Positions 43,338-51,645 of a DNA stretch of 64,000 nt are shown here, piece after piece; within the stretch, counting starts at the first letter, position 1; each line of letters starts with the position of its first letter. Both the position numbers and the translations under genes were made by a program. The notes beneath the pieces were generated by a model. That model ran no database searches, was not told the origin of the DNA, and saw only the letters and a program-made list of their open reading frames with translations. Origin of the DNA: Nesterenkonia sandarakina (GTDB lineage: Bacteria; Actinomycetota; Actinomycetes; Actinomycetales; Micrococcaceae). The stretch lies in assembly GCF_003003175.1 (NCBI RefSeq), contig NZ_PVTY01000016.1, forward strand, positions 1-64,000, in the 5' to 3' direction.

Positions 43338-44540
43338 ATGATCATCGACCAGCTCGACACCCCGCTGAGCGGCACCTCGCTGAAACCGACTCCCGCCGGG
43401 TCCGCCTATACCGATGCGGAGATCTTCCGGCGCGAACAGGCAGAGATCTTCGAGAAGATGTGGAACGCCGTGCTGCGCGTCGAGAGCCTGGCCAGTCCGG
43501 GACAGTGGCGCACGGTCACGGTGGGTCGTGAGGAGATCATCGTGGTGCGCACCCGCAAGGCCGGGATCAAGGCTTATCTCAACGTCTGCCGACACCGCGG
43601 CATGCGGGTCTGCACCACGGCGGAGGGCAGATCCAAGACCCTGCAGTGCGGGTATCACGCCTGGACCTACGCGCTTGAGGGTGAGCTCGTCGCCGCACCG
43701 AACCTGACCTCGATGCCGGATGTGGATCGCGGGGAATATGGGCTCAAGACCGTGCATGTGCGCGAATGGCTGGGCTATGTGTGGGTCTGTGTGACCGGAT
43801 CTGCGGGGAGCCCCGCTCAGAGTGCTGCGGATGGCGCGGCCGGGGGCGCTTCCCCGGGGCCCAGCGCCCCGCCGTCGTTCGAGGAGACCGTGATGGCGGA
43901 GGTCTCCACCCGTTTCGGCGAGGTCCAGAGCCTGCAGAACTACGGCGTCGAGGGGCTGCGGGTCGGTGAGACCCGGCGCTATGAGGTGGCGGCGAACTGG
44001 AAGCTGATCATCGAGAACTTCATGGAGTGCTATCACTGCGCGACGATCCACCCCGAGCTCACCGAGGTGATCCCGGAGTTCGCCGAAGGCTGGGCGTCCC
44101 AGGCCAAGGACGAGATCCACGGAGCCTCCTTCGGCGCGCAGGTGCAGGGCTTCACCGTGGACGGCTCCGCCGGCGTCGCGGCGCTGCCGGCCATCGCGCC
44201 GGAGCAGGACCGCAAGTACTACGCCATCACCGTGCGCCCGCAGGTGTTCATCAACACCGTGCCCGATCACGTGATCTTCCACCGGATGTACCCGATCTCG
44301 GCGTCGAAGACCATCGTGGAATGCGACTGGCTGTTCCTGCCCGAGGTCATCGAACAGCGGATGGACATCTCGCGATCGGTGGAGCTCTTCCACCGGGTCA
44401 ACCTCCAGGACTTCGAGGCCTGCGAGCAGACCCAGCCCAATATGTCCTCGCGGGCGTACGAGGAGGGCGGAGCGCTGGTCCCCAGCGAGCACCACATCGC
44501 GGAGTTCCACCAGTGGTGGGCGGACCGGATCGGATCGTAG
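43338..44540 (+). CDS. Rieske non-heme iron oxygenase, betaine demethylase-like
   Basis: The terminal oxygenase, 400 residues, resembling the GbcA family that removes a methyl group from glycine betaine. The Rieske cluster is held by Cys84, His86, Cys104 and His107 (CRHRGM, CGYH). The mononuclear iron site is in ENFMECYHCATIHPEL. An Ala/Gly/Pro/Ser-rich insert of about 30 residues lies near residue 160, between the two domains. The substrate is inferred from the neighbouring dimethylglycine and sarcosine enzymes; carnitine- or choline-type substrates are alternatives. Confidence 0.88.
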   Translation: MIIDQLDTPLSGTSLKPTPAGSAYTDAEIFRREQAEIFEKMWNAVLRVESLASPGQWRTVTVGREEIIVVRTRKAGIKAYLNVCRHRGMRVCTTAEGRSKTLQCGYHAWTYALEGELVAAPNLTSMPDVDRGEYGLKTVHVREWLGYVWVCVTGSAGSPAQSAADGAAGGASPGPSAPPSFEETVMAEVSTRFGEVQSLQNYGVEGLRVGETRRYEVAANWKLIIENFMECYHCATIHPELTEVIPEFAEGWASQAKDEIHGASFGAQVQGFTVDGSAGVAALPAIAPEQDRKYYAITVRPQVFINTVPDHVIFHRMYPISASKTIVECDWLFLPEVIEQRMDISRSVELFHRVNLQDFEACEQTQPNMSSRAYEEGGALVPSEHHIAEFHQWWADRIGS

Positions 44541-44556
44541 CTGCAGTTCGCCCGTG

Positions 44557-44592
44557 CGACCCAGATCGGCCGTTCGACCCAGATCGGCCGTC
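44557..44592. repeat. Tandem 18-bp direct repeat
   Basis: CGACCCAGATCGGCCGTT is followed immediately by a second copy differing only in the last base, then by a degenerate third copy. It lies in the short space between the convergent oxygenase and catalase genes. Confidence 0.8.
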
Positions 44593-44636
44593 AGACGCAG
44601 CTCGGCGGCGGTCGTCCGCTGGTCTGAACCGGGCCG

Positions 44637-44684
44637 GTCGAGGCCAGCCGTGCTCAGCCGGAGCTGACCAGGGCTGACCTCGAC
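44637..44684. terminator. Long hairpin between convergent oxygenase and catalase genes
   Basis: A 13-bp stem with one mismatch (GTCGAGGCCAGCC against GGCTGACCTCGAC) encloses a second stem, TCAGC/GCTGA with a CGGA loop. It ends ten bases from the katE stop and can serve both genes. No T-run follows. Confidence 0.6.
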
Positions 44685-44693
44685 GGTCTGGGA

Positions 44694-46901
44694 TCAGGCG
44701 AAGCGCTCCCAGGCGCGGTGGGCGCCCATGAGAGTGAAGAGGTCCTCCGCGAGCTTCTCCGGTGTACCCACCAGGACGCCGGGCGCCGTGGCGGAGATGC
44801 CGCTGGCGGCCAGCAGCGGGGAGCCCTCGGGGAGCACCACTGCCTTGCCGTGGCGGTAGGCCTCGGCGGCCATCAGGGTCAGCCGCGGATCGACCTTCGG
44901 GTCGCCCGTGGGGTCGCCGAGCTTGTGGTCGGTGTCCGGGCTGGCACCGGCGGCGCCGGCGGCCGTGGCGGTGAGGAAGACGATCGCGTCGAACTCGATG
45001 GACCGTGCGGTCAGGTAGGTCCGCTGGGCCGGGGTGCCGTCGGAGAGCGGCGCACCGGTGGGGGCGACCACCAGGGGCACCATGTCCTGGGCGTCGATCG
45101 CCTTGCGGAGCTTCTGGATCGCGTCGATGTCGCTGGACTCATCGACGACGACGCCGACCAGCCGGCCCTCGATCGGCCAGGTGCCGCCGATCTGGGACAG
45201 CGTGGGGCTGAGCAGCTCGGGCTCCACCGGGGCCTGCAGCGGCTCGGGTACCGGAAGTCCGAGGCCCTCGGCCACACCGGCCGCGAGATCAGCGTCGATG
45301 TGGGTCAGCTGCTGCAGCTGGCGCTCCTTGATGGTGGGCTCGTAGCACTTGGCCAGCTCGAAGGTGTACGCCTGGATGACGTGCAGCTGCTCGGTGCGGG
45401 TGAGGCTGCGGTAGAACATCGTGACCTGGGTGTAGTGGTCGTCGAAGCTCTGCGGGCTCGCGCGCACCTTGACGCTCTCGGCCACCGGCTCCGGGAAGTC
45501 GATCAGCGCGCTGGGCGCATCGGAGGTCTCCGAGATGTCCTTGACCGGGTACGGGTTTCCGCCGTCGAAGGAGTTCGGGTGGTACGGCGCGATTCCGGCG
45601 TGATCCGCGGTCTGGTGGTAGCCGTCGCGGAGCGTGTCGTTGACCGCCGCGCGGGGCCGGTTGATCGGGATCTGCGCGAAGTTCGGTCCGCCCAGGCGGG
45701 TGATCTGGGTGTCCAGGTAGGAGAAGAGCCGACCCTGCAGCAGCGGGTCGTTGGTGACCTCGATGCCCGGGACCAGGTGGCCCGGGTGGAAGGCGACCTG
45801 TTCGGTCTCCGCGAAGTAGTTCTGCGGGTTCGCGTTCAGGGTCATCTTGCCCAGCAGCTGCACCTCGGCGAGCTCCTCGGGGATGAACTTGGTCGGATCC
45901 AGCAGGTCGATGCCATGGAACATCTGGTCCTCGCTGTCCGAGAAGACCTGCACGCCGAGCTCCCATTCCGGGAACGCGCCGGCCTCGATGGCGTCGGCCA
46001 GGTCCCGGCGGTGGAAGTCCGGGTCCACGCCGTTGGTCATCAGCGCCTCTTCCCAGGTGATGGAGTGCACGCCGAGCTTGGGCTTCCAGTGGAACTTCAC
46101 CAGTGAGGACTCACCCTCGGCGTTGATCAGCCGGAAGGTGTGGACGCCGAAGCCTTCCATCATGCGCAGCGAGCGCGGGATGCCGCGGTCGGACATGTTC
46201 CAGATGGCGTGGTGCTGCGCCTCGGTGTGCAGCGAGACGAAGTCCCAGAAGGTGTCGTGGGCGCTCTGCGCCTGCGGGATCTCCCGATCCGGGTGCGGCT
46301 TGCCGGCGTGGATCACGTCGGGGAACTTGATCGCGTCCTGGATGAAGAACACCGGGATGTTGTTGCCCACGAGGTCGTAGTTGCCCTCCTCGGTGTAGAA
46401 CTTCGTCGAGAAGCCGCGGGTGTCGCGGACCGTGTCGGCGGAGCCGCGGCTGCCGAGCACGGTGGAGAAGCGGGTGAACACTTCGGTGGTGGTCTTCTCT
46501 GCCAGGAACTTCGCCCGGGTGAGGTGACCGGCGGTGCCGTAGGACTCGAAGACGCCGTGGGCGGCGGCGCCGCGGGCGTGGACCACGCGCTCCGGGATGC
46601 GCTCGTGGTCGAAGTGCATGATCTTCTCGCGCAGGTGGTGGTCCTGCAGCAGGACCGGCCCGCGGCTGCCGGCCTTGAGCGAGTGGTCGGTGTCGCGGAC
46701 GCGGGCGCCCTGCGCGGTGGTCAGGTACTCGCCCTGCTGGACCCGTCCGGCGTCGCTGCCGGGGACCTCGGCGCCGGTGGGGCTGACCGGCGCGGCGGCG
46801 CGCTGGTCCTGCTTGGGCTCTAGCGGTCCGCGGGGCGTGACCGGCTGGCCCTCGGTGGGCGGTTCGGCCTGTGGCGCGCCTGGGATGTGGATGTCGTTCA
46901 T
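44694..46901 (-). CDS. katE: Large-subunit catalase, HPII type
   Basis: A clade 2 heme catalase of 735 residues that breaks down H2O2. The catalytic His lies in [15 protein letters not shown] and the distal Asn in [20 protein letters not shown]. The proximal heme Tyr is in [15 protein letters not shown]. From about residue 585 a flavodoxin/class I amidotransferase-like C-terminal domain follows ([18 protein letters not shown]), as in E. coli KatE. A palindrome GACCAG-AG-CTGGTC at 46925-46938 precedes the start and could be an operator. It may detoxify the H2O2 from the nearby sarcosine oxidase. Confidence 0.96.
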   Translation of the reverse strand: MNDIHIPGAPQAEPPTEGQPVTPRGPLEPKQDQRAAAPVSPTGAEVPGSDAGRVQQGEYLTTAQGARVRDTDHSLKAGSRGPVLLQDHHLREKIMHFDHERIPERVVHARGAAAHGVFESYGTAGHLTRAKFLAEKTTTEVFTRFSTVLGSRGSADTVRDTRGFSTKFYTEEGNYDLVGNNIPVFFIQDAIKFPDVIHAGKPHPDREIPQAQSAHDTFWDFVSLHTEAQHHAIWNMSDRGIPRSLRMMEGFGVHTFRLINAEGESSLVKFHWKPKLGVHSITWEEALMTNGVDPDFHRRDLADAIEAGAFPEWELGVQVFSDSEDQMFHGIDLLDPTKFIPEELAEVQLLGKMTLNANPQNYFAETEQVAFHPGHLVPGIEVTNDPLLQGRLFSYLDTQITRLGGPNFAQIPINRPRAAVNDTLRDGYHQTADHAGIAPYHPNSFDGGNPYPVKDISETSDAPSALIDFPEPVAESVKVRASPQSFDDHYTQVTMFYRSLTRTEQLHVIQAYTFELAKCYEPTIKERQLQQLTHIDADLAAGVAEGLGLPVPEPLQAPVEPELLSPTLSQIGGTWPIEGRLVGVVVDESSDIDAIQKLRKAIDAQDMVPLVVAPTGAPLSDGTPAQRTYLTARSIEFDAIVFLTATAAGAAGASPDTDHKLGDPTGDPKVDPRLTLMAAEAYRHGKAVVLPEGSPLLAASGISATAPGVLVGTPEKLAEDLFTLMGAHRAWERFA

Positions 46902-47011
46902 GGCAACTCTTCTCTGTGGTTCTCGACCAGAGCTGGTCTCACAGAAGAACCGGTTGGTCCTCTCCCCCTGGGATGAGACCTCACGTGATCAGGCTAGTCC
47001 TGCTGGCTGGT

Positions 47012-47044
47012 GGTCGGCAGGGCGCGTGAGGCGCCCTGCCGACC
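47012..47044 (-). terminator. Perfect 14-bp hairpin after the oxidoreductase gene
   Basis: GGTCGGCAGGGCGC and its complement surround a five-base loop, starting ten bases after the stop of the minus-strand oxidoreductase. This separates it from katE, which is on the same strand. Confidence 0.75.
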
Positions 47045-47053
47045 GGGGATGCG

Positions 47054-47980
47054 TCAGCGGGTGGTATCGATGAGGATCTTGCCGTTGGATCCTGACTGGT
47101 TGGCCTCCATGGCGGCGGCGGACTCCTGAAGCGGGAAGACCCGGTCCACGGCCACGCGCAGGGTGTCGGCGGCGACCTTGTCCAGGAGCGCGCCGAGTCG
47201 GTCGCCGTCGGGGCGGACCCAGATCCAGCGGCCGCCGTGCTCTTCGACGGTGGGGTCGGCCACGGAGATGTGCCGGCCTCCCTCGGTCAGCACTGCCAGC
47301 GTGTCCTCGAGCACGCCGCCGACGAAGTCGGCCACGGTGGTGACGCCCTGGGGCGCGGCCTCGCGCACCCGGTCGGCTAGGCCCTCGCCGTAGCTCAGGG
47401 GAGTCACGCCGAGCTCGCGCAGTTTCGCGTGGTTCTTCTCGGACGCGGTGCCGAGCACGGTGGCCCCGCGCTCCACGGCGAGCTGGGCGGCCAGGTGGCC
47501 CACCCCGCCGGAGGCGGCGTGGATCAGCAGCGTGTCCTCGGCGGTGACCTCGAGGGTCTCCAGCGAGCGCTGCGCGGTCAGACCGGCCAGCGGCAGTCCG
47601 GCGGCGGAGTCGAAGTCGACCCCGTCGGGGATGCGGGCCACGGAGGTGGCAGGCACCGAGACGTACTCGGCGTAGGTCCCCCCGTGGGTGAAGTCTTTGC
47701 GGGCGTAGCTGGCGACGCGGTCACCGGCGGAGAACTCCGGCACGTCGGGGCCGGTGGCCTCGATGACCCCGGAGACGTCCCAGCCTGGGATCACCGGGAA
47801 GACGACGTCGATCAGCCCGTCGAGCCCACCGGACATCAGCTTCCAGTCCACCGGATTCACGGAGGCTCGTTCGATCTTGATCAGGACCGCTCCGGGTGCC
47901 ACCTTCGGCAGCGGGAGGTCGGTGAGTTCTAGGGTCTGGGGGTCGCCGTATTCTGAATAGCTCATTGCACGCATAGTCAT
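47054..47980 (-). CDS. NADP-dependent oxidoreductase (MDR family, quinone reductase-like)
   Basis: A zinc-free medium-chain reductase of 308 residues. RASVNPVDWKLMSGGL and VIPGWDVSGVIEATGPDV define the GroES-like part; LLIHAASGGVGHLAAQLAVE is the cofactor motif. Such enzymes reduce quinones or enones, often in redox stress. A downstream hairpin isolates it from the catalase gene. The sensor kinase gene upstream ends 38 bases from its start, on the same strand. Confidence 0.9.
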   Translation of the reverse strand: MTMRAMSYSEYGDPQTLELTDLPLPKVAPGAVLIKIERASVNPVDWKLMSGGLDGLIDVVFPVIPGWDVSGVIEATGPDVPEFSAGDRVASYARKDFTHGGTYAEYVSVPATSVARIPDGVDFDSAAGLPLAGLTAQRSLETLEVTAEDTLLIHAASGGVGHLAAQLAVERGATVLGTASEKNHAKLRELGVTPLSYGEGLADRVREAAPQGVTTVADFVGGVLEDTLAVLTEGGRHISVADPTVEEHGGRWIWVRPDGDRLGALLDKVAADTLRVAVDRVFPLQESAAAMEANQSGSNGKILIDTTR

Positions 47981-48018
47981 GGCAACCCCTCGGGAAGCAG
48001 TTTCTATTCCGCGCTCGC

Positions 48019-49278
48019 TCAGATCCCTGACGTCGTGGGGATCCGGCCCTGAGCCTGCGGGAGCATCAGCACGAAGCGTGTGGTGGGTCCTGACTCGAGA
48101 CGCAGCGTGCCTCCGACGGCAGTGGCGAGCTCAGAGGCGACGGCGAGCCCGATCCCCTCTCCCGAGCCCTGGGTGACGCGGCGTTCGAAGAGATCCGTGC
48201 GCTCCGGTCGAGGCCCTTCGTTGGCCACGCTAAGCCGCAGGTGGGTTCCGGCGTCCTCGGCGCGCAGCTCCACGGTGCCGCTGCCATGGGTCAGCGCATT
48301 CTCGATGAGCACGTCGAAGATCTGCGCGACCGGCCCCTCGTGAATGACGGCGGTCAGCTCTTCCGGGACGGTCACCGCAAGTGCGCGACCACGCTCCCCG
48401 GCCAGTCGCGTCCAGCGGGAGGCGTAGTCCTGCAGGAGCTCCGGCAGGTCGACGGCGTGACCGTCACCGAGCCGCTGTCCGCGGGCCAGCTCCAGCAGCT
48501 CGGTCACGGCAGCGCTGAGCCGGTCCAGCTCGCCCAGCGAGTGGGTGAGCTGCGCCGACACCGCTGGAGGCGTCTCCGGCCAGTAGGTGAGGTCTTCGAG
48601 CTCCAGGCGCAGCGCGGTGATCGGGGTGCGCAGCTGGTGCGAGGCGTTGGCGGCGAATTCGCGCTCATGCTCCAGCAGCTGCTCAAGCTGTCGCGCGCTG
48701 TTGGTCAGCGCGGAGCCGATGGCCTGGGCCTCGGGAAGCTTGTAGTCGCGCTCTTCGAGGTCGAATCTGCCGCTGCCCAGCTGGCGGGCGGCGGCGGCGA
48801 GGTCCTGGAAGGGACGGGAGAGCTTGCGCGCCATCACCAGACACACGATGCCCGCGCTCAGGGTCAGACCCACGCCGATGACCACGACCGGGGTCAGCGC
48901 GTCGGCGATGCTGTCCTGGACGTGGAGCCCGGACCGGGTGAGGATCAGCTCCTGCCCCTGGGGCAGCTCACGTGTCGCCACGATGTCGCTGCCATGCTCG
49001 GGCAGCTGCTCCCCGGCTTCGACGATCAGCTCACCCTCGGCGTCGAGGTGCTCGATCCGTTCAGACTCCTCGAGCAGTCCTGCAAGATACTCCTGGTCCA
49101 CACCCTGGGTGCTGGCGCGCTCCGGGATCAGCTCGGCGAGGAAGTCCGCTGAATGGTTGAGCTGGTCCGACTGGACCTGCTCCACGCCATCGGCCAGCAA
49201 ATAGGCCCGGGGAATCCCGTAGAGCGCGACGATCACCAGGATCAGTGTGCCGAAGGCGACCAGGAGTCGTTCACGCAC
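48019..49278 (-). CDS. Two-component sensor histidine kinase
   Basis: A membrane kinase of 419 residues from a GTG at 49278 that overlaps the response regulator stop by eight bases. A first helix (about 7-26), an extracellular sensor loop of about 110 residues rich in Glu and Gln, and a second helix (VVVIGVGLTLSAGIVCLVMA) are followed by HAMP, the phosphoacceptor His in NASHQLRTPITALRLELED, and an ATPase domain with DVLIENALTHG and GSGEGIGLAVASELA. The signal is unknown. It lies opposite the TasA-like/SipW locus. Confidence 0.92.
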   Translation of the reverse strand: MRERLLVAFGTLILVIVALYGIPRAYLLADGVEQVQSDQLNHSADFLAELIPERASTQGVDQEYLAGLLEESERIEHLDAEGELIVEAGEQLPEHGSDIVATRELPQGQELILTRSGLHVQDSIADALTPVVVIGVGLTLSAGIVCLVMARKLSRPFQDLAAAARQLGSGRFDLEERDYKLPEAQAIGSALTNSARQLEQLLEHEREFAANASHQLRTPITALRLELEDLTYWPETPPAVSAQLTHSLGELDRLSAAVTELLELARGQRLGDGHAVDLPELLQDYASRWTRLAGERGRALAVTVPEELTAVIHEGPVAQIFDVLIENALTHGSGTVELRAEDAGTHLRLSVANEGPRPERTDLFERRVTQGSGEGIGLAVASELATAVGGTLRLESGPTTRFVLMLPQAQGRIPTTSGI

Positions 49279-50043
49279 TGCGGATGAGGTCTTCGAGTCT
49301 GAACCCCACGCCGCGCACGGTGACGATCTGGCTGCTGCACTGTGCAGCGTCGAGCTTGTGCCGGAGCCGACCCATGGTGACATCCAAGGTCTTGGTGGAT
49401 CCGAACCAGTTCGCGTCCCACACCTGCTCCATGAGCTCTTCGCGAGTCACCACGGCGCCACGCTCGGCGTCCACGACGGCCAGCACATCGAACTCCTTGG
49501 CGGTCAGCGGAAGCTCGACGCCACCGACGAATGCCTGTCGAGCGTTGGTGTCCACCGACACCCTGGTGTCCTCGCGCGGCACCCGGCGGGGATGAGTGGC
49601 TTGGTGGTTCTGCGTGGGGGCGGCGGTGGGCCGCGCGCCGGGAGGACTCGAGTCTGGGGCGGCAGCGGCGACCGGCTGGCTCCGGCGCAGCAGGGCGCGC
49701 ACCCGGGCGAGCAGCTCGGCAAGCCCGAAGGGTTTGGCCATGTAGTCGTCGGCTCCCACGTCGAGGCCGACGACGCGGTCGATCTCGGCCCCCCCCGGGC
49801 GGTGAGGATCAGCACGGCCCCGGCGAATCCGTTCTCCCGGACCCGGCGGCAGACGTCGAGCCCATCGATGTCGGGCAGGCCGAGGTCCAGGATGATCAGG
49901 TCCACCGCGTCCTGACCCACGCGCAGCACCGCGGGCTCGCCGGCCGCCTCGCGCTGGACCGCATAGCCCTCCCGCGTCAGGGCGCGGGTGAGCGGCAGGG
50001 CGATGCCGTCGTCGTCTTCGACGAGAAGTATGTGATGGGCCAC
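49271..50043 (-). pseudogene. OmpR-family response regulator with a frameshift in a C8 run
   Basis: Receiver and DNA-binding parts lie in two frames. From the GTG at 50043 the receiver reads HILLVEDDDG, LIILDLGLPDIDGLDVC (phosphoacceptor Asp) and LILTARG. The second frame continues with EIDRVVGLDVGADDYMAKPF and LAELLARVRALLRR, then the winged helix TAKEFDVLAVVDAERG and TKTLDVTMGRLRHKL. They meet at eight Cs, 49789-49796; six or nine would restore one protein of about 257 residues. Everything else is intact, so this is a recent change, a sequencing error or a slippage switch. It partners the adjoining kinase. Confidence 0.88.
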
Positions 50044-50083
50044 GTTCGGAGCTTAGCGCACCCCTGTTGCACAACTGTGGCAG

Positions 50084-50102
50084 ATTTGAAGCAAATTTGA
50101 AG
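50084..50102. promoter_or_regulatory. Direct repeat ATTTGAAG with 11-bp period
   Basis: ATTTGAAG occurs at 50084-50091 and 50095-50102, eleven bases start to start, in the 142-base divergent region between the response regulator and the TasA-like gene. Tandem half-sites one helical turn apart are typical for OmpR/PhoB-type regulators, so this may be the binding site of the adjacent regulator. Confidence 0.5.
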
Positions 50103-50185
50103 GAACCCTGTAGGGCTGCTGTGGCAATGGTCTCCGTAGCGTTGTTGTCATCACCTCGACCACATCGCTTCTCAGGAGAATCCCC

Positions 50186-50773
50186 ATGAAGAACACCGCA
50201 TCCACCGCTGCCGCCGCCGAGACCTCCGCCCCCGTCAAGTCGAGCTCCCGGCGTCGTCGGGTGCTGCTGCCGTTGGCCGGCCTGCTCACCGCCGCCGCCC
50301 TGGTGGTCGGTTCCGGCGCAGACTTCACCTCCAGCTCGGTCAACGAGGGCAACGCCTACACCACCGGCACACTGACCCAGAGCAACTCCAAGGCTGGTGA
50401 GGCGATCTTCGACCTGGACGGCCTGAAGCCAGGCGACACCATCAACGGTGGCGTCACGCTCGAGAACACGGGTTCACTGCCGGCCTCCTTCAAGCTCACC
50501 GAGGAGGCGACCAACGGTTTCGTCGACAAGTCCAACCTGCAGCTGACCATCACCGAGGCCGGCAAGACCGCACCGGTCTGGAACGGCACCTTCGGCGAGC
50601 TCACCACCGCCGGCTCCCTCGACCTGGGCACCTGGCAGGCCGGAGCCTCCCGCGAGTTCACCTTCTCGGTGACGCTGGCCCAGAGTGCCGACGACAAGGA
50701 GCAGGGCAAGACCGCCACGGCGACCTACAAGTGGGACGCCATCCAGGGCGAGGCCACCACCTACGACCAGTGA
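50186..50773 (+). CDS. TasA/camelysin-like secreted protein with SipW-type signal
   Basis: A predicted exported protein of 195 residues. A basic run SSSRRRR precedes a hydrophobic stretch (VLLPLAGLLTAAALVVGSGA) and the DFTSSSVNEGNAYTTGTL region typical of SipW-dependent signals. The mature part (TINGGVTLENTGSLPASFKL, WNGTFGELTTAGSLDLGTW) is a beta-rich jelly-roll pattern with no cysteine, like TasA, CalY and camelysin. AGGAG lies seven bases before the ATG. A matching signal peptidase gene follows. Fibre formation is plausible by analogy only. Confidence 0.82.
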   Translation: MKNTASTAAAAETSAPVKSSSRRRRVLLPLAGLLTAAALVVGSGADFTSSSVNEGNAYTTGTLTQSNSKAGEAIFDLDGLKPGDTINGGVTLENTGSLPASFKLTEEATNGFVDKSNLQLTITEAGKTAPVWNGTFGELTTAGSLDLGTWQAGASREFTFSVTLAQSADDKEQGKTATATYKWDAIQGEATTYDQ

Positions 50774-50778
50774 TCTCA

Positions 50779-50811
50779 CGGCGGGCCCGCACCTTGCATC
50801 CGGGCCCGCCG
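50779..50811 (+). terminator. Hairpin between the TasA-like gene and sipW
   Basis: A perfect 11-bp stem, CGGCGGGCCCG and its complement, with an 11-base loop, six bases after the stop. Without a T-run it may act as a partial terminator, lowering sipW relative to its abundant substrate, or as an mRNA 3' stabiliser. Confidence 0.6.
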
Positions 50812-50898
50812 CACTGTCACGCCAGTCGGTTCAACAAAACACCAGCTCAGCGCCACGCCCGATCACGCCCAGCCGCCGATCATTCCTGAAGGGACCCG

Positions 50899-51499
50899 AT
50901 GATGACTCAGCAGATGAAGGCCCACCGCCTGCGCCGCACCTCGGGCAAGGCGCTCGGCATGCTGGTCAACCTCGCGGTCATCGCCACCGTCCTGCTCGCC
51001 GGAATCTTCCTGCTGCCCGGTCTTGCCGGATATGAGCGCTATGTGATCACCGGTGCTTCCATGTCGGGGACCTTTGAACGCGGGTCCCTGGCCTTCGCCG
51101 AGACGGTCCCGGTGGAAGAACTCGCGGTGGGCGACATCATCACCTACCTGCCTCCCCCCAGACTCCGGGATCACCGAGCTGGTCACCCACCGCATCGTCG
51201 ACATCGACACCAGCGGCGAGGATCCGGTCTTCCAGACCCGAGGAGACGCCAACTCCTCCGACGACCCCTGGGTCTTCGGCCTCGACGATCCGACCCAGGC
51301 GCGGGTCGAGGCCACGGTTCCCGGTCTCGGCTGGGTGTTCCTGGCCCTGGCGGACCGTGAGATCCGGATGCTGATCATCGGCATCCCGGCAGGCGTCGTG
51401 GGGGTGCTCAGTCTCATCGAGGTGGTCCGGGCGCTGCGCGGCCCGACGGCGCAGACAGACGTCGGCGCACCCAAGCTGTCCTCCGTCACCCAGAACTGA
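50899..51499 (+). pseudogene. sipW: SipW-type signal peptidase I with a frameshift in a C6 run
   Basis: An ER-type signal peptidase, normally about 200 residues. Frame 1 from the ATG at 50899 gives a membrane helix (LVNLAVIATVLLAGIFLLPG), the catalytic Ser in ITGASMSGTFERGSLAF and VGDIITYLPPP. Frame 2 then gives SGITELVTHRIVDIDTSGED, with the His that replaces Lys in this class, TRGDANSSDDPW and a C-terminal helix. The frames join at six Cs, 51154-51159; five would restore the protein. GAAGGGA lies six bases before the start. All active-site residues are present once the frame is corrected. Confidence 0.87.
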
Positions 51500-51520
51500 G
51501 ACACCGAGCCGCTGATCCGT

Positions 51521-51540
51521 CCCCTTCCACGGGGGTTTTG
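51521..51540 (+). terminator. Possible Rho-independent terminator after sipW
   Basis: CCCC, a six-base loop and GGGG are followed by TTTTG and further Ts at 51541-51546. The stem is short, but this is one of the few sites in the window with a T-run. Confidence 0.45.
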
Positions 51541-51645
51541 TTACTTTCCTGTGGTCTAGACGGCGGTTTCTGTGGGATGTCTGTGACCCGTGGATCTCTA
51601 GGCTGGATTGTGAACCGAATCGCTGAATGGAAGCCTGTGGAGATT

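Noticed and set aside
44557-44592. CRISPR-like array
   Set aside because: The repeats are directly adjacent with no spacers and only two clear copies; no cas genes are present.
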